Of a stretch of DNA of 64,000 nt, positions 17,332-25,901 are shown piece by piece. The translations under genes were made by a program, and so were the position numbers. Source of the stretch: SIG603 sp963589785. GTDB taxonomy: Bacteria; Bacillota; Clostridia; Oscillospirales; Acutalibacteraceae. A model generated the notes under the pieces. The model did not search any database, had not been told where the DNA came from, and was given only the letters and a program-made list of their open reading frames with translations. Location: the NCBI GenBank assembly GCA_963589785.1, contig CAVAMJ010000004.1, forward strand, positions 1 to 64,000, given 5' to 3'. Positions within the stretch are counted from its first letter, which is position 1; every line of letters begins with the position of its first letter.

Positions 17332-17592
17332 GTGTTTCAAAGAGGACAAATAGTTATGTCTAAAGCAGGTAAAGAAAAGGATTATTTTTTAGTCGTTGTC
17401 GGCGTTGAGGGAAAGATGCTCAAGCTTGCAGACGGCAAGAGAAGAACCCTTGAGAAGCCTAAGCTCAAGAAAGATATTCATGTTCAAAGCACGAATATCT
17501 TTTTAAATGAAGAGCAGCTTTCGACAGACAAGAAGATAAGAAATGCGTTAAAGGATCATAACGCAAAGGTTAATGGAGGATATAATGTCTAG
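17332..17592 (+). CDS. KOW-domain RNA-binding protein (L14e-like)
   Basis: The product is 86 aa. Its N-terminus (FQRGQIVMSKAGKEKDYFLVVV) is a KOW-type fold found in a clostridial family related to ribosomal L14e/L27e and encoded between map and infA. Its function is not established; ribosome or rRNA binding is inferred. I chose the GTG start behind GAGGTG; an upstream TTG overlapping the map stop is possible but leaves no binding-site spacing. The end overlaps the infA start region. Confidence 0.8.
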   Translation: MFQRGQIVMSKAGKEKDYFLVVVGVEGKMLKLADGKRRTLEKPKLKKDIHVQSTNIFLNEEQLSTDKKIRNALKDHNAKVNGGYNV

Positions 17593-17803
17593 ACAGGACG
17601 TAATCGAACTCGAAGGCGTCGTTAAAGAGGCTCTGCCTAACGCAACATTCAATGTTGAGCTTCCTAACGGCCACGTTATCTTAGCTCATATTTCCGGAAA
17701 GCTCAGAATGAACTACATTCGTATTCTTCCGGGGGATAAGGTAACTATTGAAATGTCACCGTACGATCTCACAAAGGGTCGTATCACATGGCGTTCAAAG
17801 TAA
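17585..17803 (+). CDS. infA: Translation initiation factor IF-1
   Basis: The product is 72 aa, the exact usual length: an OB fold with DVIELEGVVKEALPNATF and YDLTKGRITWR. It occupies the A site during initiation with IF2 and IF3. The start is the second ATG, placed correctly behind GGAGG; the first in-frame ATG overlaps that binding site. It overlaps the end of the KOW gene by 8 bases. Confidence 0.96.
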   Translation: MSRQDVIELEGVVKEALPNATFNVELPNGHVILAHISGKLRMNYIRILPGDKVTIEMSPYDLTKGRITWRSK

Positions 17804-17847
17804 GAATTTAAAACGAAATTTAATCCCACTTTAAGGAGGGCACACAA

Positions 17848-17961
17848 ATGAAAGTCAGACCTTCTGTTAAGAAAATGTGTGAAAAATGCAAGATCATCAA
17901 GCGCAAGGGTAAGATCATGGTTATTTGTGAGAACCCTAAGCACAAGCAGCGCCAGGGTTAA
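17848..17961 (+). CDS. rpmJ: 50S ribosomal protein L36 (Cys form)
   Basis: The product is 37 aa. It has the zinc ligands C11, C14, C27 and H32 of the C-plus L36 and begins MKVRPSVKKMCEKCK. AAGGAGG lies before the ATG. The position between infA and rpsM is conserved. Confidence 0.96.
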   Translation: MKVRPSVKKMCEKCKIIKRKGKIMVICENPKHKQRQG

Positions 17962-17995
17962 TTACCCGGTGTCAAACTAATGGAGGTGCAAAAGC

Positions 17996-18364
17996 ATGGC
18001 TCGTATTTCAGGTATTGATTTACCAAGAGACAAGAGAATCGAGATTGCTCTTACATACATCTACGGTATCGGCCGTAAGACAGCTACAGACATCTGCGCA
18101 AACACAGGCGTAGATCCTGACATCAGAGTAAGAGACTTATCTGAGGATGATGCTCAGAAAATCAGAGATTATATCGATCAGAACTGCGTAGTTGAAGGTG
18201 ATCTTCGCCGTGACGTAGCTTTTGATATTAAGAGACTTATCGAGATCGGCTGCTATCGTGGCGTTCGTCACAGAAAGGGCTTACCGGTAAGAGGTCAGCG
18301 TTCTAAGACCAATGCAAGAACACGCAAGGGTCCTAGAAAGACAATGGCAAACAAGAAGAAGTAA
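17996..18364 (+). CDS. rpsM: 30S ribosomal protein S13
   Basis: The product is 122 aa. It starts ARISGIDLPRDKRIEIALTY with a helix-two-turn-helix region and ends in the basic RGQRSKTNARTRKGPRK tail that reaches P-site tRNA. It is in the 30S head. TGGAGG precedes the ATG. Confidence 0.97.
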   Translation: MARISGIDLPRDKRIEIALTYIYGIGRKTATDICANTGVDPDIRVRDLSEDDAQKIRDYIDQNCVVEGDLRRDVAFDIKRLIEIGCYRGVRHRKGLPVRGQRSKTNARTRKGPRKTMANKKK

Positions 18365-18380
18365 TCGGAGGGATCAATAA

Positions 18381-18785
18381 ATGGCAGCAGTTAAAGGTAA
18401 AAAAGCTACCACAGTTCGCAGACGCCGTGAGCGCAAGAACATTGAGCGTGGAGCTGCTCATATCCAGTCCACTTTTAACAATACAATCGTAACAATCACA
18501 GACCTTCAGGGCAATGCTGTTTCATGGGCAAGTGCCGGAGAGCTCGGTTTCCGTGGCTCAAGAAAGTCTACTCCGTTCGCAGCACAGTCCGCTGCTGAGA
18601 CAGCTGCTAAGGCTGCTATGGAGCATGGTATGAAGACAGTTGAAGTTTACGTTAAGGGTCCGGGAGCAGGCCGTGAGGCAGCTATCCGTGCTCTTCAGGC
18701 AACAGGTCTTGAAGTATACATGATCAAGGATGTTACACCAATCCCACATAACGGATGCCGTCCTCCTAAGAGAAGACGTGTATAA
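18381..18785 (+). CDS. rpsK: 30S ribosomal protein S11
   Basis: The product is 134 aa. It has GAAHIQSTFNNTIVTITD and ends DVTPIPHNGCRPPKRRRV, the hallmark of S11. It lies on the 30S platform near the Shine-Dalgarno helix. Confidence 0.97.
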   Translation: MAAVKGKKATTVRRRRERKNIERGAAHIQSTFNNTIVTITDLQGNAVSWASAGELGFRGSRKSTPFAAQSAAETAAKAAMEHGMKTVEVYVKGPGAGREAAIRALQATGLEVYMIKDVTPIPHNGCRPPKRRRV

Positions 18786-18805
18786 CCGAGCAGGAGGTAA
18801 AGATA

Positions 18806-19411
18806 ATGGCAAAGAATATGCAGCCAATCGCTAAGCGCTGCAAAGCGCTCGGCCTGTCACCCGCAGTAATGGGTTACTCCAAGAAGACAACTAACCGCAA
18901 CCCGAAGGGCACAATGAGACGTAAGCAGACAGAGTACGGTCTCCAGCTCAACGAGAAGCAGAAGGTTAAGTTCGTATATGGCGTTCTCGAGAAGCAGTTC
19001 CACGATTATTACCTCAAGGCTGAGAAGGCTGAGGGTATCACCGGTGAGAATCTTCTTTGCTTACTCGAGAGAAGATTAGACAACGTTGTATTCCGTGCAG
19101 GATTTGCAACAACACGCCGTGAGGCAAGACAGTCCGTTACACACGGTCACTTCCTCGTAAACGGTAAGAAGGTTGATATCCCATCCTACCAGGTAAAGGC
19201 TGGCGACGTCATCGAGGTTTGTGAGAAGAGCAGATCAAGCGCTAGATTCTCCAAGTTTGTCGGTGCAGACGCAGTAGAAGTTACTTTACCGGCTTGGATC
19301 GAGAGACCGAACAAGGACGAGCTCAAGGTTCAGCTCACAAGACTCCCTGTTCGTGCAGATGTTGACTTCCCTGTAGAAGAGCATCTCATCGTCGAGTTGT
19401 ACTCCAAGTAA
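18806..19411 (+). CDS. rpsD: 30S ribosomal protein S4
   Basis: The product is 201 aa, a Cys-minus form lacking the N-terminal zinc motif. An S4-type RNA-binding domain lies around ERRLDNVVFRAGFATTRREA. S4 starts 16S assembly and represses the alpha operon in other bacteria. Its placement between rpsK and rpoA is canonical. A 90-nt AT-rich spacer with a hairpin follows. Confidence 0.97.
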   Translation: MAKNMQPIAKRCKALGLSPAVMGYSKKTTNRNPKGTMRRKQTEYGLQLNEKQKVKFVYGVLEKQFHDYYLKAEKAEGITGENLLCLLERRLDNVVFRAGFATTRREARQSVTHGHFLVNGKKVDIPSYQVKAGDVIEVCEKSRSSARFSKFVGADAVEVTLPAWIERPNKDELKVQLTRLPVRADVDFPVEEHLIVELYSK

Positions 19412-19419
19412 TGCCCCTA

Positions 19420-19450
19420 AAAATAAGTCCCCTAAAGGAAATCTTATTTT
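19420..19450 (+). promoter_or_regulatory. Hairpin in the rpsD-rpoA spacer
   Basis: AAAATAAG (19420-19427) can pair with CTTATTTT (19443-19450), followed by CTTC. A competing longer-range pairing uses GTCC (19427-19430) with GGAC (19457-19460) followed by ATTTTTTG. It could be a partial terminator or processing site that tunes rpoA relative to the ribosomal genes. Confidence 0.4.
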
Positions 19451-19501
19451 CTTCAGGACATTTTTTGAGCAATTTTTTGCTAATTGTAAAGGAGGATCGC
19501 G

Positions 19502-20470
19502 ATGATTGAGATAGAAAGACCTAATATAAAAGTCGAAGAGATCAAAGAAGAAGAAAACTACGGCAGATTTCTCGTAGAGCCTCTTGAGAGAGGTTTCGGT
19601 ACTACTCTCGGAAACAGCTTGAGAAGAGTTCTTCTTTCAAGCCTTCCCGGCGTAGCAGTTAAATCTGTTACAATCCGCGACGTTCTTCATGAGTTCTCCA
19701 CAATAAAGGGCGTAAAAGAAGATGTTGCTGAGATAATTCTCAACATTAAGGGAATTATTGCAAAGCTTGATTGCGACGGACCTAAGACTGTCGTTATTGA
19801 TGCTGAGGGTTGCTGCGAAGTAACTGCCGGCGACATTAAGAACGACAGCGAGGTTGAGATTCTTAATCCGGACCTTCATATCGCTACACTTGATCAGGAC
19901 GCAAAGCTCTATATGGAGATTGAGCTTGACAAGGGCAGAGGATATGTTTCCGGTGAGAGAAACAAAGCAACAATGCCTGCCGGTGTTATCGGAAAATTAG
20001 CGGTAGATTCATTATTCTCCCCTGTGTCCAAGGTTAACTTCAGCGTTGAGCCTACAAGAGTCGGTCAGAGCATCGACTACGATAAGCTCACATTAGAGGT
20101 TTGGACAAACGGAGTTATCACTCCTCAGGAGGCTGTATCTCTTGCTGCTAAGATTCTTACAGACCACCTTTCACTCTTCGTCGACTTATCCGAGAGCGGT
20201 AAGAAGGCTGAGATCATGGTCGAGAAGGACGATGACGGCAGAGAGAAGATCCTTGAGATGACAATTGAAGAGCTCGATTTATCAGTTCGTTCATTTAACT
20301 GTCTCAAGCGTGCAGGAATCAATACTGTTGAGGATCTTATCAACAAGTCCGAAGAGGACATGATGAAGGTTCGCAACCTTGGTAAAAAGTCACTTGATGA
20401 GGTTATCTGGAAGATGTCTTCTCTCGGATACAGCCTTCGCAAGGACGACGACAAATCTTATAAGGAATAA
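19502..20470 (+). CDS. rpoA: RNA polymerase subunit alpha
   Basis: The product is 322 aa. The N-terminal assembly domain has RGFGTTLGNSLRRVLLSSLPG. The C-terminal domain (ELDLSVRSFNCLKRAGINTVEDL) binds UP elements and activators. AAAGGAGG precedes the ATG. It is preceded by a hairpin-bearing spacer and followed after 12 bp by rplQ. Confidence 0.97.
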   Translation: MIEIERPNIKVEEIKEEENYGRFLVEPLERGFGTTLGNSLRRVLLSSLPGVAVKSVTIRDVLHEFSTIKGVKEDVAEIILNIKGIIAKLDCDGPKTVVIDAEGCCEVTAGDIKNDSEVEILNPDLHIATLDQDAKLYMEIELDKGRGYVSGERNKATMPAGVIGKLAVDSLFSPVSKVNFSVEPTRVGQSIDYDKLTLEVWTNGVITPQEAVSLAAKILTDHLSLFVDLSESGKKAEIMVEKDDDGREKILEMTIEELDLSVRSFNCLKRAGINTVEDLINKSEEDMMKVRNLGKKSLDEVIWKMSSLGYSLRKDDDKSYKE

Positions 20471-20482
20471 GGAGTGATATCA

Positions 20483-20824
20483 ATGCCGGGAACAAGAAAA
20501 CTCGGAAGAGACACTGCTCATAGAACAGCTATGCTTAGAGGTCTCGTTACATTCTTCTTCGAGACAGGAAGAATCGAGACAACATATACAAGAGCTAAGG
20601 AAGTTCAGGCTTTAGCCGAGAAGTTCATCACAATAGCTAAGGAAGATAATCTCAACAACAGACGTAAGGCTCTTTCCTTCATCACAAAGGAAGCTGTAGT
20701 CAACAAGCTCTTCACTGAGATTGCTCCTAAGTACGTTGATCGCAACGGTGGTTACACAAGAGTCACAAAGACTGGCCCTCGCCGTGGTGATGCAGCTGAG
20801 ATGGCTATCATGGAGCTCATCTAA
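20483..20824 (+). CDS. rplQ: 50S ribosomal protein L17
   Basis: The product is 113 aa. It begins PGTRKLGRDTAHRTAMLR and ends with the TKTGPRRGDAAEMAIMEL motif. It lies near the exit tunnel. The ATG sits behind AAGGAG; an upstream in-frame GTG has no binding site. It is the last gene of the 15-kb cluster. Confidence 0.96.
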   Translation: MPGTRKLGRDTAHRTAMLRGLVTFFFETGRIETTYTRAKEVQALAEKFITIAKEDNLNNRRKALSFITKEAVVNKLFTEIAPKYVDRNGGYTRVTKTGPRRGDAAEMAIMELI

Positions 20825-20892
20825 TCGAAATTTATCGGTTTCGGTTAAGCAGTTTTATAAGCTTATCAATTCTGTATTTTAATACGAATTAC

Positions 20893-20935
20893 ACCCTCGT
20901 TTTAACGAAAGTTAATGCGAGGGTTTTTATTTTTC
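20893..20935 (+). terminator. Terminator of the ribosomal cluster
   Basis: ACCCTCG (20893-20899) pairs with CGAGGGT across a loop with further internal pairing, followed by TTTTATTTTT. A good intrinsic terminator. Confidence 0.85.
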
Positions 20936-20944
20936 ATTTGATTA

Positions 20945-20979
20945 AACAAAAAAGCTTCCGAAACTAAATTCGGAAGCTT
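20945..20979 (-). terminator. Terminator of hflX (minus strand)
   Basis: An 11-bp perfect stem, AAGCTTCCGAA / TTCGGAAGCTT, with a 6-nt loop. On the minus strand it is followed by TTTTTTGTTT, so it terminates hflX. Confidence 0.85.
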
Positions 20980-20993
20980 GATTGATTTTATTT

Positions 20994-22265
20994 TTAGTTT
21001 TCTTCGACAATATATTCCTTGCAGATGCCGTAAAGTCTCGGATCTACGCTTGCCTTGATTTTGAGGCCCTCGGCAACATATTCTTCACTTATAACCGTTC
21101 CGTCTCGTCTGATTTCAGCGGCTAAGCCTGACTTTGAGAACGGAAGTAAGAATTCAGCCTCAATGTTCTTTTCGGGAAGTGCCTCTTCTATTGCGGATAA
21201 AAGTTCGTCTATTCCTTCGCCCTTGAGAGCGGATATGTGAACCGCACCGTGAATATGAGGAGCAGAAACAAACATTTCCTCGTTCTCAACCTTGTCCCAC
21301 TTGTTAAGCACGGGAATAATCGGTCTTGACTCACTGCCGAGATCGTGCAAAATCTCATTCGTTACATCGAGGTGCACTTGAGCCTCAGGGGAGCTTGCAT
21401 CGCAGACATTGAGAATAATGTCTGCTGTTGCGGCTTGCTCGAGAGTTGACTTAAACGCTTCGACAAGGTGGTGAGGAAGTCTTCTGACAAGTCCGACGGT
21501 GTCGATAAGCATGATATTTTTTCCGCATGGCAATTTAAGTGCTCTTGCGGTCGGGTCAAGCGTCGCAAAAAGCTTGTCCTCGGCTAAAACGCCTGCATCA
21601 GTGAGGAAGTTCATCAAGGTTGATTTGCCCGCATTTGTGTAACCGACAAGCGCACATGTGATTGTGCCGTTTTTCTCTCGTCTGCGGTTGATTTCCGCTC
21701 TGTTCTTTTCGACATCGGCTAAAGCGTCCTTGAGATTTTCTATTCTTCTTCTGATGTGACGGCGGTCGGTCTCAAGCTTTGTTTCACCCGGACCTCTCGT
21801 ACCGATTCCGCCTCCAAGTCTTGAAAGCGCAGTGCCTCTGCCTGTGAGTCGCGGCATCATATATCTTAACTGTGCGATTTCAACCTGAAGCTTGCCTTCC
21901 TTTGTTTTAGCACGAATGGCGAAAATATCGAGAATGAGCATGGTGCGGTCAATCACTCGGCAGTTTGTCACGTCCTCGAGATTTCTTATCTGAATGGGAG
22001 TGAGCTCACGGTCAAAGATGAGCAAGTCAATTTCGTTGTTTATACAAAATTCCTTGATTTCCTCGACCATGCCCGTGCCGACGCATGTTCCTGTTTTGAT
22101 GGAGTCTCGCTTCTGAATTTTGGTAGCAATCGGTTCTGCGCCCGCACTTTTGGTGAGTTCCCAGAGTTCGTCCATGCTGCTCTCGGCATCAAATTCACCC
22201 GTATCTACGCCCACGAGAAGCGCTCTTTCAGGCTTGATTTCATTTATATGTAATTCATTCGCCAT
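20994..22265 (-). CDS. hflX: GTPase HflX
   Basis: The product is 423 aa. It has an N-terminal HflX domain, a coiled-coil (RRHIRRRIENLKDALADVEKNRAE), then a G domain with GYTNAGKST (P-loop), DTVGLVRRLP (G3) and NKWD (G4). HflX splits stalled or hibernating 70S ribosomes in other bacteria. The ATG is behind AAAGGAG; an upstream frame extension of about 57 residues lacks a binding site and would span its promoter. It is monocistronic, with its own promoter and terminator. Confidence 0.93.
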   Translation of the reverse strand: MANELHINEIKPERALLVGVDTGEFDAESSMDELWELTKSAGAEPIATKIQKRDSIKTGTCVGTGMVEEIKEFCINNEIDLLIFDRELTPIQIRNLEDVTNCRVIDRTMLILDIFAIRAKTKEGKLQVEIAQLRYMMPRLTGRGTALSRLGGGIGTRGPGETKLETDRRHIRRRIENLKDALADVEKNRAEINRRREKNGTITCALVGYTNAGKSTLMNFLTDAGVLAEDKLFATLDPTARALKLPCGKNIMLIDTVGLVRRLPHHLVEAFKSTLEQAATADIILNVCDASSPEAQVHLDVTNEILHDLGSESRPIIPVLNKWDKVENEEMFVSAPHIHGAVHISALKGEGIDELLSAIEEALPEKNIEAEFLLPFSKSGLAAEIRRDGTVISEEYVAEGLKIKASVDPRLYGICKEYIVEEN

Positions 22266-22290
22266 GAATAAATCTCCTTTGCTGAAATTT

Positions 22291-22319
22291 GATATAGTTT
22301 CACTTGAAGTTTCTGTCAA
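22291..22319 (-). promoter_or_regulatory. hflX promoter (minus strand)
   Basis: Read on the minus strand: TTGACA (22319-22314), 17-bp spacer, TATATC (22296-22291), about 26 bp before the start codon. It is divergent from the fab promoter. Confidence 0.65.
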
Positions 22320-22398
22320 TTCCTTAGGATTATAACATACAAAGCCGTTTTTTGCCATAAGAAGAAAAAAGTTAACAATATGTGAGTGCTCTGAAATG

Positions 22399-22427
22399 TT
22401 GACAAATTTGAATATTAGTGATAAAAT
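22399..22427 (+). promoter_or_regulatory. Promoter of the fab cluster (before fabT)
   Basis: TTGACA (22399-22404), 17-bp spacer, TAAAAT (22422-22427). An inverted repeat TTAG-CAAAA-CTAA (22430-22442) directly downstream of the -10 is a candidate operator for the MarR-family product. The same GTTAGCA core recurs upstream of fabK. Confidence 0.8.
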
Positions 22428-22466
22428 AGTTAGCAAAACTAATTAATTAATGAGGGGCGAAGAGAT

Positions 22467-22931
22467 ATGTCAGAATTTTCTCAGAAGCTTAGCGACAGAC
22501 TCCGTGAGGTCAGTATGAACATCTCCCAGCTCGAGGAAGCGGCACTCGCTGACAGCGGCATAGGGCTTACACTCAGTGAAATGCATCTGCTCGGATTTAT
22601 TTATAATTACGAGGATGCGTACGGCGTCGGTTCGGGCGTTAAGATAAGCGATATAGCCGATGCGCTTAGCATATCGAGACCGTCGGCAACAGTCGGCGTT
22701 AAGAAGCTTTTTACAAAGGGATTTGTGCAAAAGGAATCAGACCCCGTGGACGGAAGAGTTACGGTCGCCTGTCTCACGACACTTGGCAGACATGTATATA
22801 ACCGTCACCGCAAATCTCAGAGCGAGGTTCTCGAAAAGCTCGAGAAGGAATTCACTCATGATCAGCAAGATATTCTCCTGAGAGCAGTCGACAGACTTAC
22901 AGAATATTTCAGGAGTTACAATAAGAAGTAA
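22467..22931 (+). CDS. fabT: MarR-family regulator, FabT-like
   Basis: The product is 154 aa. It contains a MarR winged helix: KISDIADALSISRPSATVGVKKL as recognition helix and KESDPVDGRVTVACLT as wing. It sits first in a fatty-acid synthesis cluster directly before fabH, the position of FabT in many Firmicutes, where the protein represses fab genes with acyl-ACP as co-repressor. The assignment as FabT rests on family plus context. It is probably autoregulated through the TTAG/CTAA site. Confidence 0.8.
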   Translation: MSEFSQKLSDRLREVSMNISQLEEAALADSGIGLTLSEMHLLGFIYNYEDAYGVGSGVKISDIADALSISRPSATVGVKKLFTKGFVQKESDPVDGRVTVACLTTLGRHVYNRHRKSQSEVLEKLEKEFTHDQQDILLRAVDRLTEYFRSYNKK

Positions 22932-22971
22932 AAAATTAAGAAGTAAAAAATTGTGTAAAGGATAAAGCAAA

Positions 22972-23934
22972 ATGAATTTCAAGGTACTCGGAACAGGAAG
23001 CTACATTCCGCCGAGAGTAGTCACAAATGACGAGCTCTCGACCATGGTAGATGCAAACGACAAGTCGATAACAAAGCTTGTCGGAATAAAAGAAAGACAT
23101 GTTTCGGTTGATGAGAACACCTCCCAAATGGGAACGAAAGCCGCTTTGGCTGCGCTTGAGAACAGCGGAACAAAGCCTGAGGAGCTCGATCTCATTTTGG
23201 CAGTCACAATGACAGCGGAATACGCTAACCCGGGAATTTCCGCAATGATTCAGCGTGATATAGGAGCAACTTGTCCCGCAATGGATATCGGCGGTGCCGC
23301 TTGCACAGGATTTATGTTTCTCATGGAGACCTGTGCTTCTTTTATGGCTACAGGAAAGTATAAAAAGGTGCTTTTGGTTGCCAGTGAGAGACTGAGCGGA
23401 ATTACCGATTGGTCTGATAAGAACACAGCGATTATTTTTGCTGACGGCGCAGGCGCTTTGGTTGTATCCGATGAGGAAGACAATCTTCTTGCAAGCGAGC
23501 TTCACACCTACGGCGAGGACGAGACAATCGTTGTTCCCGATGTCACGGGTGAAAGCCCGTTCTGGCAGGGCGAGAAGGTAGAGAAGGTAAGCATTTACAT
23601 GAACGGCACCAAGACCTACCGCTTCGCTATCGCTCAGATGAGAGAAATCATTGATAACATGATGAACAAGCTCGGCATTACAGGCGATGATATCAAGTGG
23701 GTGCTTCCGCATCAGGCTAATATCAGAATTATCAACGAGGCTAAAAAGAAAATCCCCGTGGCTCAGGAGAAATTCAGAACCACTATCGAGAAGTACGGCA
23801 ACATCTCATCCGCATGTATCCCCGTATTACTCGATGAACTCAACAGAAACGGTGAAATCGCACGCGGCGACCTCCTCGCAATGGTAGCTTTCGGCGGCGG
23901 ACTTCACAGCGGCGGAGCAATTCTTCGTTGGTAA
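22972..23934 (+). CDS. fabH: 3-oxoacyl-ACP synthase III
   Basis: The product is 320 aa. It condenses acetyl-CoA (or branched primers) with malonyl-ACP to start fatty-acid synthesis. The catalytic triad is visible: C111 (GGAACTGF), H247 (LPHQANIR) and N277 (YGNISSA). The spacing from fabT is 40 bp. A 103-bp gap follows where many Firmicutes place acpP; no acpP frame is there. Confidence 0.95.
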   Translation: MNFKVLGTGSYIPPRVVTNDELSTMVDANDKSITKLVGIKERHVSVDENTSQMGTKAALAALENSGTKPEELDLILAVTMTAEYANPGISAMIQRDIGATCPAMDIGGAACTGFMFLMETCASFMATGKYKKVLLVASERLSGITDWSDKNTAIIFADGAGALVVSDEEDNLLASELHTYGEDETIVVPDVTGESPFWQGEKVEKVSIYMNGTKTYRFAIAQMREIIDNMMNKLGITGDDIKWVLPHQANIRIINEAKKKIPVAQEKFRTTIEKYGNISSACIPVLLDELNRNGEIARGDLLAMVAFGGGLHSGGAILRW

Positions 23935-23973
23935 AAATCAGTTTTTCCACACATGAGGAAAAACTTTTCTAAA

Positions 23974-24006
23974 GTTAGCAGATTATTAATTAATTTTATA
24001 TATAAT
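23974..24006 (+). promoter_or_regulatory. Candidate operator/promoter before fabK
   Basis: GTTAGCA (23974-23980) followed by an ATTAATTAATT tract repeats the arrangement seen at 22429-22451 before fabT. TATAAT lies at 24001-24006 region (TATATAAT). The -35 match is weak. Probably a second regulated entry point bound by the same MarR protein. Confidence 0.45.
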
Positions 24007-24037
24007 CCTATTTGTTTATGAAAGGATGCGAATTTTT

Positions 24038-24982
24038 ATGATTAAAACACCTCTTTGCGATTTGCTTGGAATCGAATATCCGATTTTCCAGGGCGGAATG
24101 GCATGGATAAGTGACGGAAAATTGGCCGGTGCCGTTTCCGAAGCAGGCGGACTTGGTATCATTTCCGCTATGAACGCAAACGCTGACTATTTAAGAGAGC
24201 AGATAAAGATAGCACGTGAGATTACAGATAAGCCGTTCGGCGTAAACGTAATGCTCATGAGCCCGTTTGCCGCTGAGGTGGCACAGCTTATTGCTGAGGA
24301 GAAGGTTCCCGTTGTTACAACAGGTGCGGGAAACCCATCAAAGTTCATGCCGATTTGGCTCGAGGCTGGAATCAAGGTTATTCCTGTTGTCTCAAGCGTA
24401 GGTATGGCAAAGCTTTGCACAAAGGCTGGCGCCGCAGCGCTTATTGCTGAGGGCAGTGAGTCCGGCGGACACATCGGCGAGACAAACACCATGCCGCTCG
24501 TTCCTCAGGTTGTGGACGCAACAAATCTTCCTGTTATCGCAGCCGGCGGAATTGCAGACGGCAGAGGAGTTGCCGCAGCGTTCATGCTCGGTGCAGTCGG
24601 AGTTCAGCTTGGAACAAGATTCCTTGTTGCAACAGAGTGTAATGTTCACCCGAACTACAAGAAGAAGGTCTTGAAGGCTAACGACAGATCCACAATTGCA
24701 ACAGGTAAGAGACTCGGACACCCCGTAAGAAGCATCGAGAACCAGTTCTCTAAGTCTTACTTCAAGTCGGAGTATTCTTCAATGCCCGATGAGGATCTCG
24801 AGAAGCTCGGCGCAGGCGCACTCAGAAAAGCCGCTGTTGAGGGCAATGAGAAAGAGGGCTGCTTCCTCGCAGGTCAGGTAGCAGGTATGGTCAATAAGGA
24901 GCAGTCTGCAAAGGAAATCGTCACAGAGATTTTCACTGAAGCCGAAGAGGTGCTGAAAGGAGCTAACAAATGGCTAAGATAG
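24038..24982 (+). CDS. fabK: Enoyl-ACP reductase II (FMN)
   Basis: The product is 314 aa. It is a nitronate-monooxygenase-like TIM barrel (YPIFQGGMAWISDGKLAGAV; SGGHIGE; AAGGIADGRG; MLGAVGVQLGTRF). It reduces enoyl-ACP in the last step of each elongation cycle using FMN, replacing FabI. I start at the second ATG because AAAGGA fits it; the first ATG four codons upstream overlaps that site. The end overlaps fabD by 13 bases. Confidence 0.92.
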   Translation: MIKTPLCDLLGIEYPIFQGGMAWISDGKLAGAVSEAGGLGIISAMNANADYLREQIKIAREITDKPFGVNVMLMSPFAAEVAQLIAEEKVPVVTTGAGNPSKFMPIWLEAGIKVIPVVSSVGMAKLCTKAGAAALIAEGSESGGHIGETNTMPLVPQVVDATNLPVIAAGGIADGRGVAAAFMLGAVGVQLGTRFLVATECNVHPNYKKKVLKANDRSTIATGKRLGHPVRSIENQFSKSYFKSEYSSMPDEDLEKLGAGALRKAAVEGNEKEGCFLAGQVAGMVNKEQSAKEIVTEIFTEAEEVLKGANKWLR

Positions 24983-25890
24983 CTTTTGTTTTTGCGGGAC
25001 AGGGCGCTCAGTACGAGGGAATGGGAAAGTCTCTCGTCGAGAAAAGTCCAGCCGCAAAGGAAATTTTTGATATAGCAGATAAGGTAAGACCCGGAACAAG
25101 CGAGCAGTGCTTCACCGCTCCGCTTTCCGAGCTTAGCATAACAAAGAACACTCAACCGTGTTTATATAATGTCGATTTAGCATGCGCTGAGGCACTTCGT
25201 GAGAACGGAATCGTTCCCGATGCTGTCGCCGGCTTCTCTCTCGGAGAGATTGCCGCAGTGACCTTCTCAGGCGTTGTCTCTCGTGAGGACGGTATGAAGA
25301 TCGTCACAAAGAGAGGACTTCTCATGCAGGAGGCTGCAAGCAAGGTTGACAGTGCCATGGCGGCGGTTCTCAAGCTTTCCAATGAGACAGTCGAGGAGCT
25401 TGCTTCAAAGTATGATAAGGTTTACCCAGTTAACTACAATTGCCCGGGACAGCTTGTTGTCGCCGGAGAAAAAACTCAGCTTGAGGCTTTTGCGGCTGAT
25501 GTAGCCGAGGTAAAGGGCAGAGCAAAGATACTCAACGTAAGCGGCGGATTCCATTCTCCGTTTATGGCAGAGGCTGCTGACGGTCTCTATGAGGAGCTCA
25601 AGAATTACGAGCTCAAGATGCCGAGCATCGAGACTTACTCAAACTTCACTGCTAAGCCTTATTCCGAGAATGACGATATCGCTTCTCTTCTCATGAATCA
25701 GGTGAAAAATCCTGTCAGATGGCAGCAGATTGTCGAGAACATGATTAACGAGGGAATAGACACCTTCATCGAGTGCGGTGCGGGCAAGACCCTTGCAGGA
25801 CTTATCAAGAAGATAAATAAAGAAGTTAAGGTATATAACGTTCAGGATGCCGAGAGCTTGGAGAATGTGCTTTCCGAGCTTAAGGGATAA
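24970..25890 (+). CDS. fabD: Malonyl-CoA:ACP transacylase
   Basis: The product is 306 aa. It moves malonyl from CoA to ACP. Visible are GQGAQ (10-14), the nucleophile S90 in GFSLGE, and H195 in GGFHSPFM. It overlaps fabK, suggesting coupling, and is 11 bp from fabG. Confidence 0.95.
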   Translation: MAKIAFVFAGQGAQYEGMGKSLVEKSPAAKEIFDIADKVRPGTSEQCFTAPLSELSITKNTQPCLYNVDLACAEALRENGIVPDAVAGFSLGEIAAVTFSGVVSREDGMKIVTKRGLLMQEAASKVDSAMAAVLKLSNETVEELASKYDKVYPVNYNCPGQLVVAGEKTQLEAFAADVAEVKGRAKILNVSGGFHSPFMAEAADGLYEELKNYELKMPSIETYSNFTAKPYSENDDIASLLMNQVKNPVRWQQIVENMINEGIDTFIECGAGKTLAGLIKKINKEVKVYNVQDAESLENVLSELKG

Positions 25891-25901
25891 TAGGAGACAA
25901 T

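Noticed and set aside
23935..24037. Possible acpP gene between fabH and fabK
   Set aside because: The 103-bp gap is too short and has no frame with the DSL phosphopantetheine motif.
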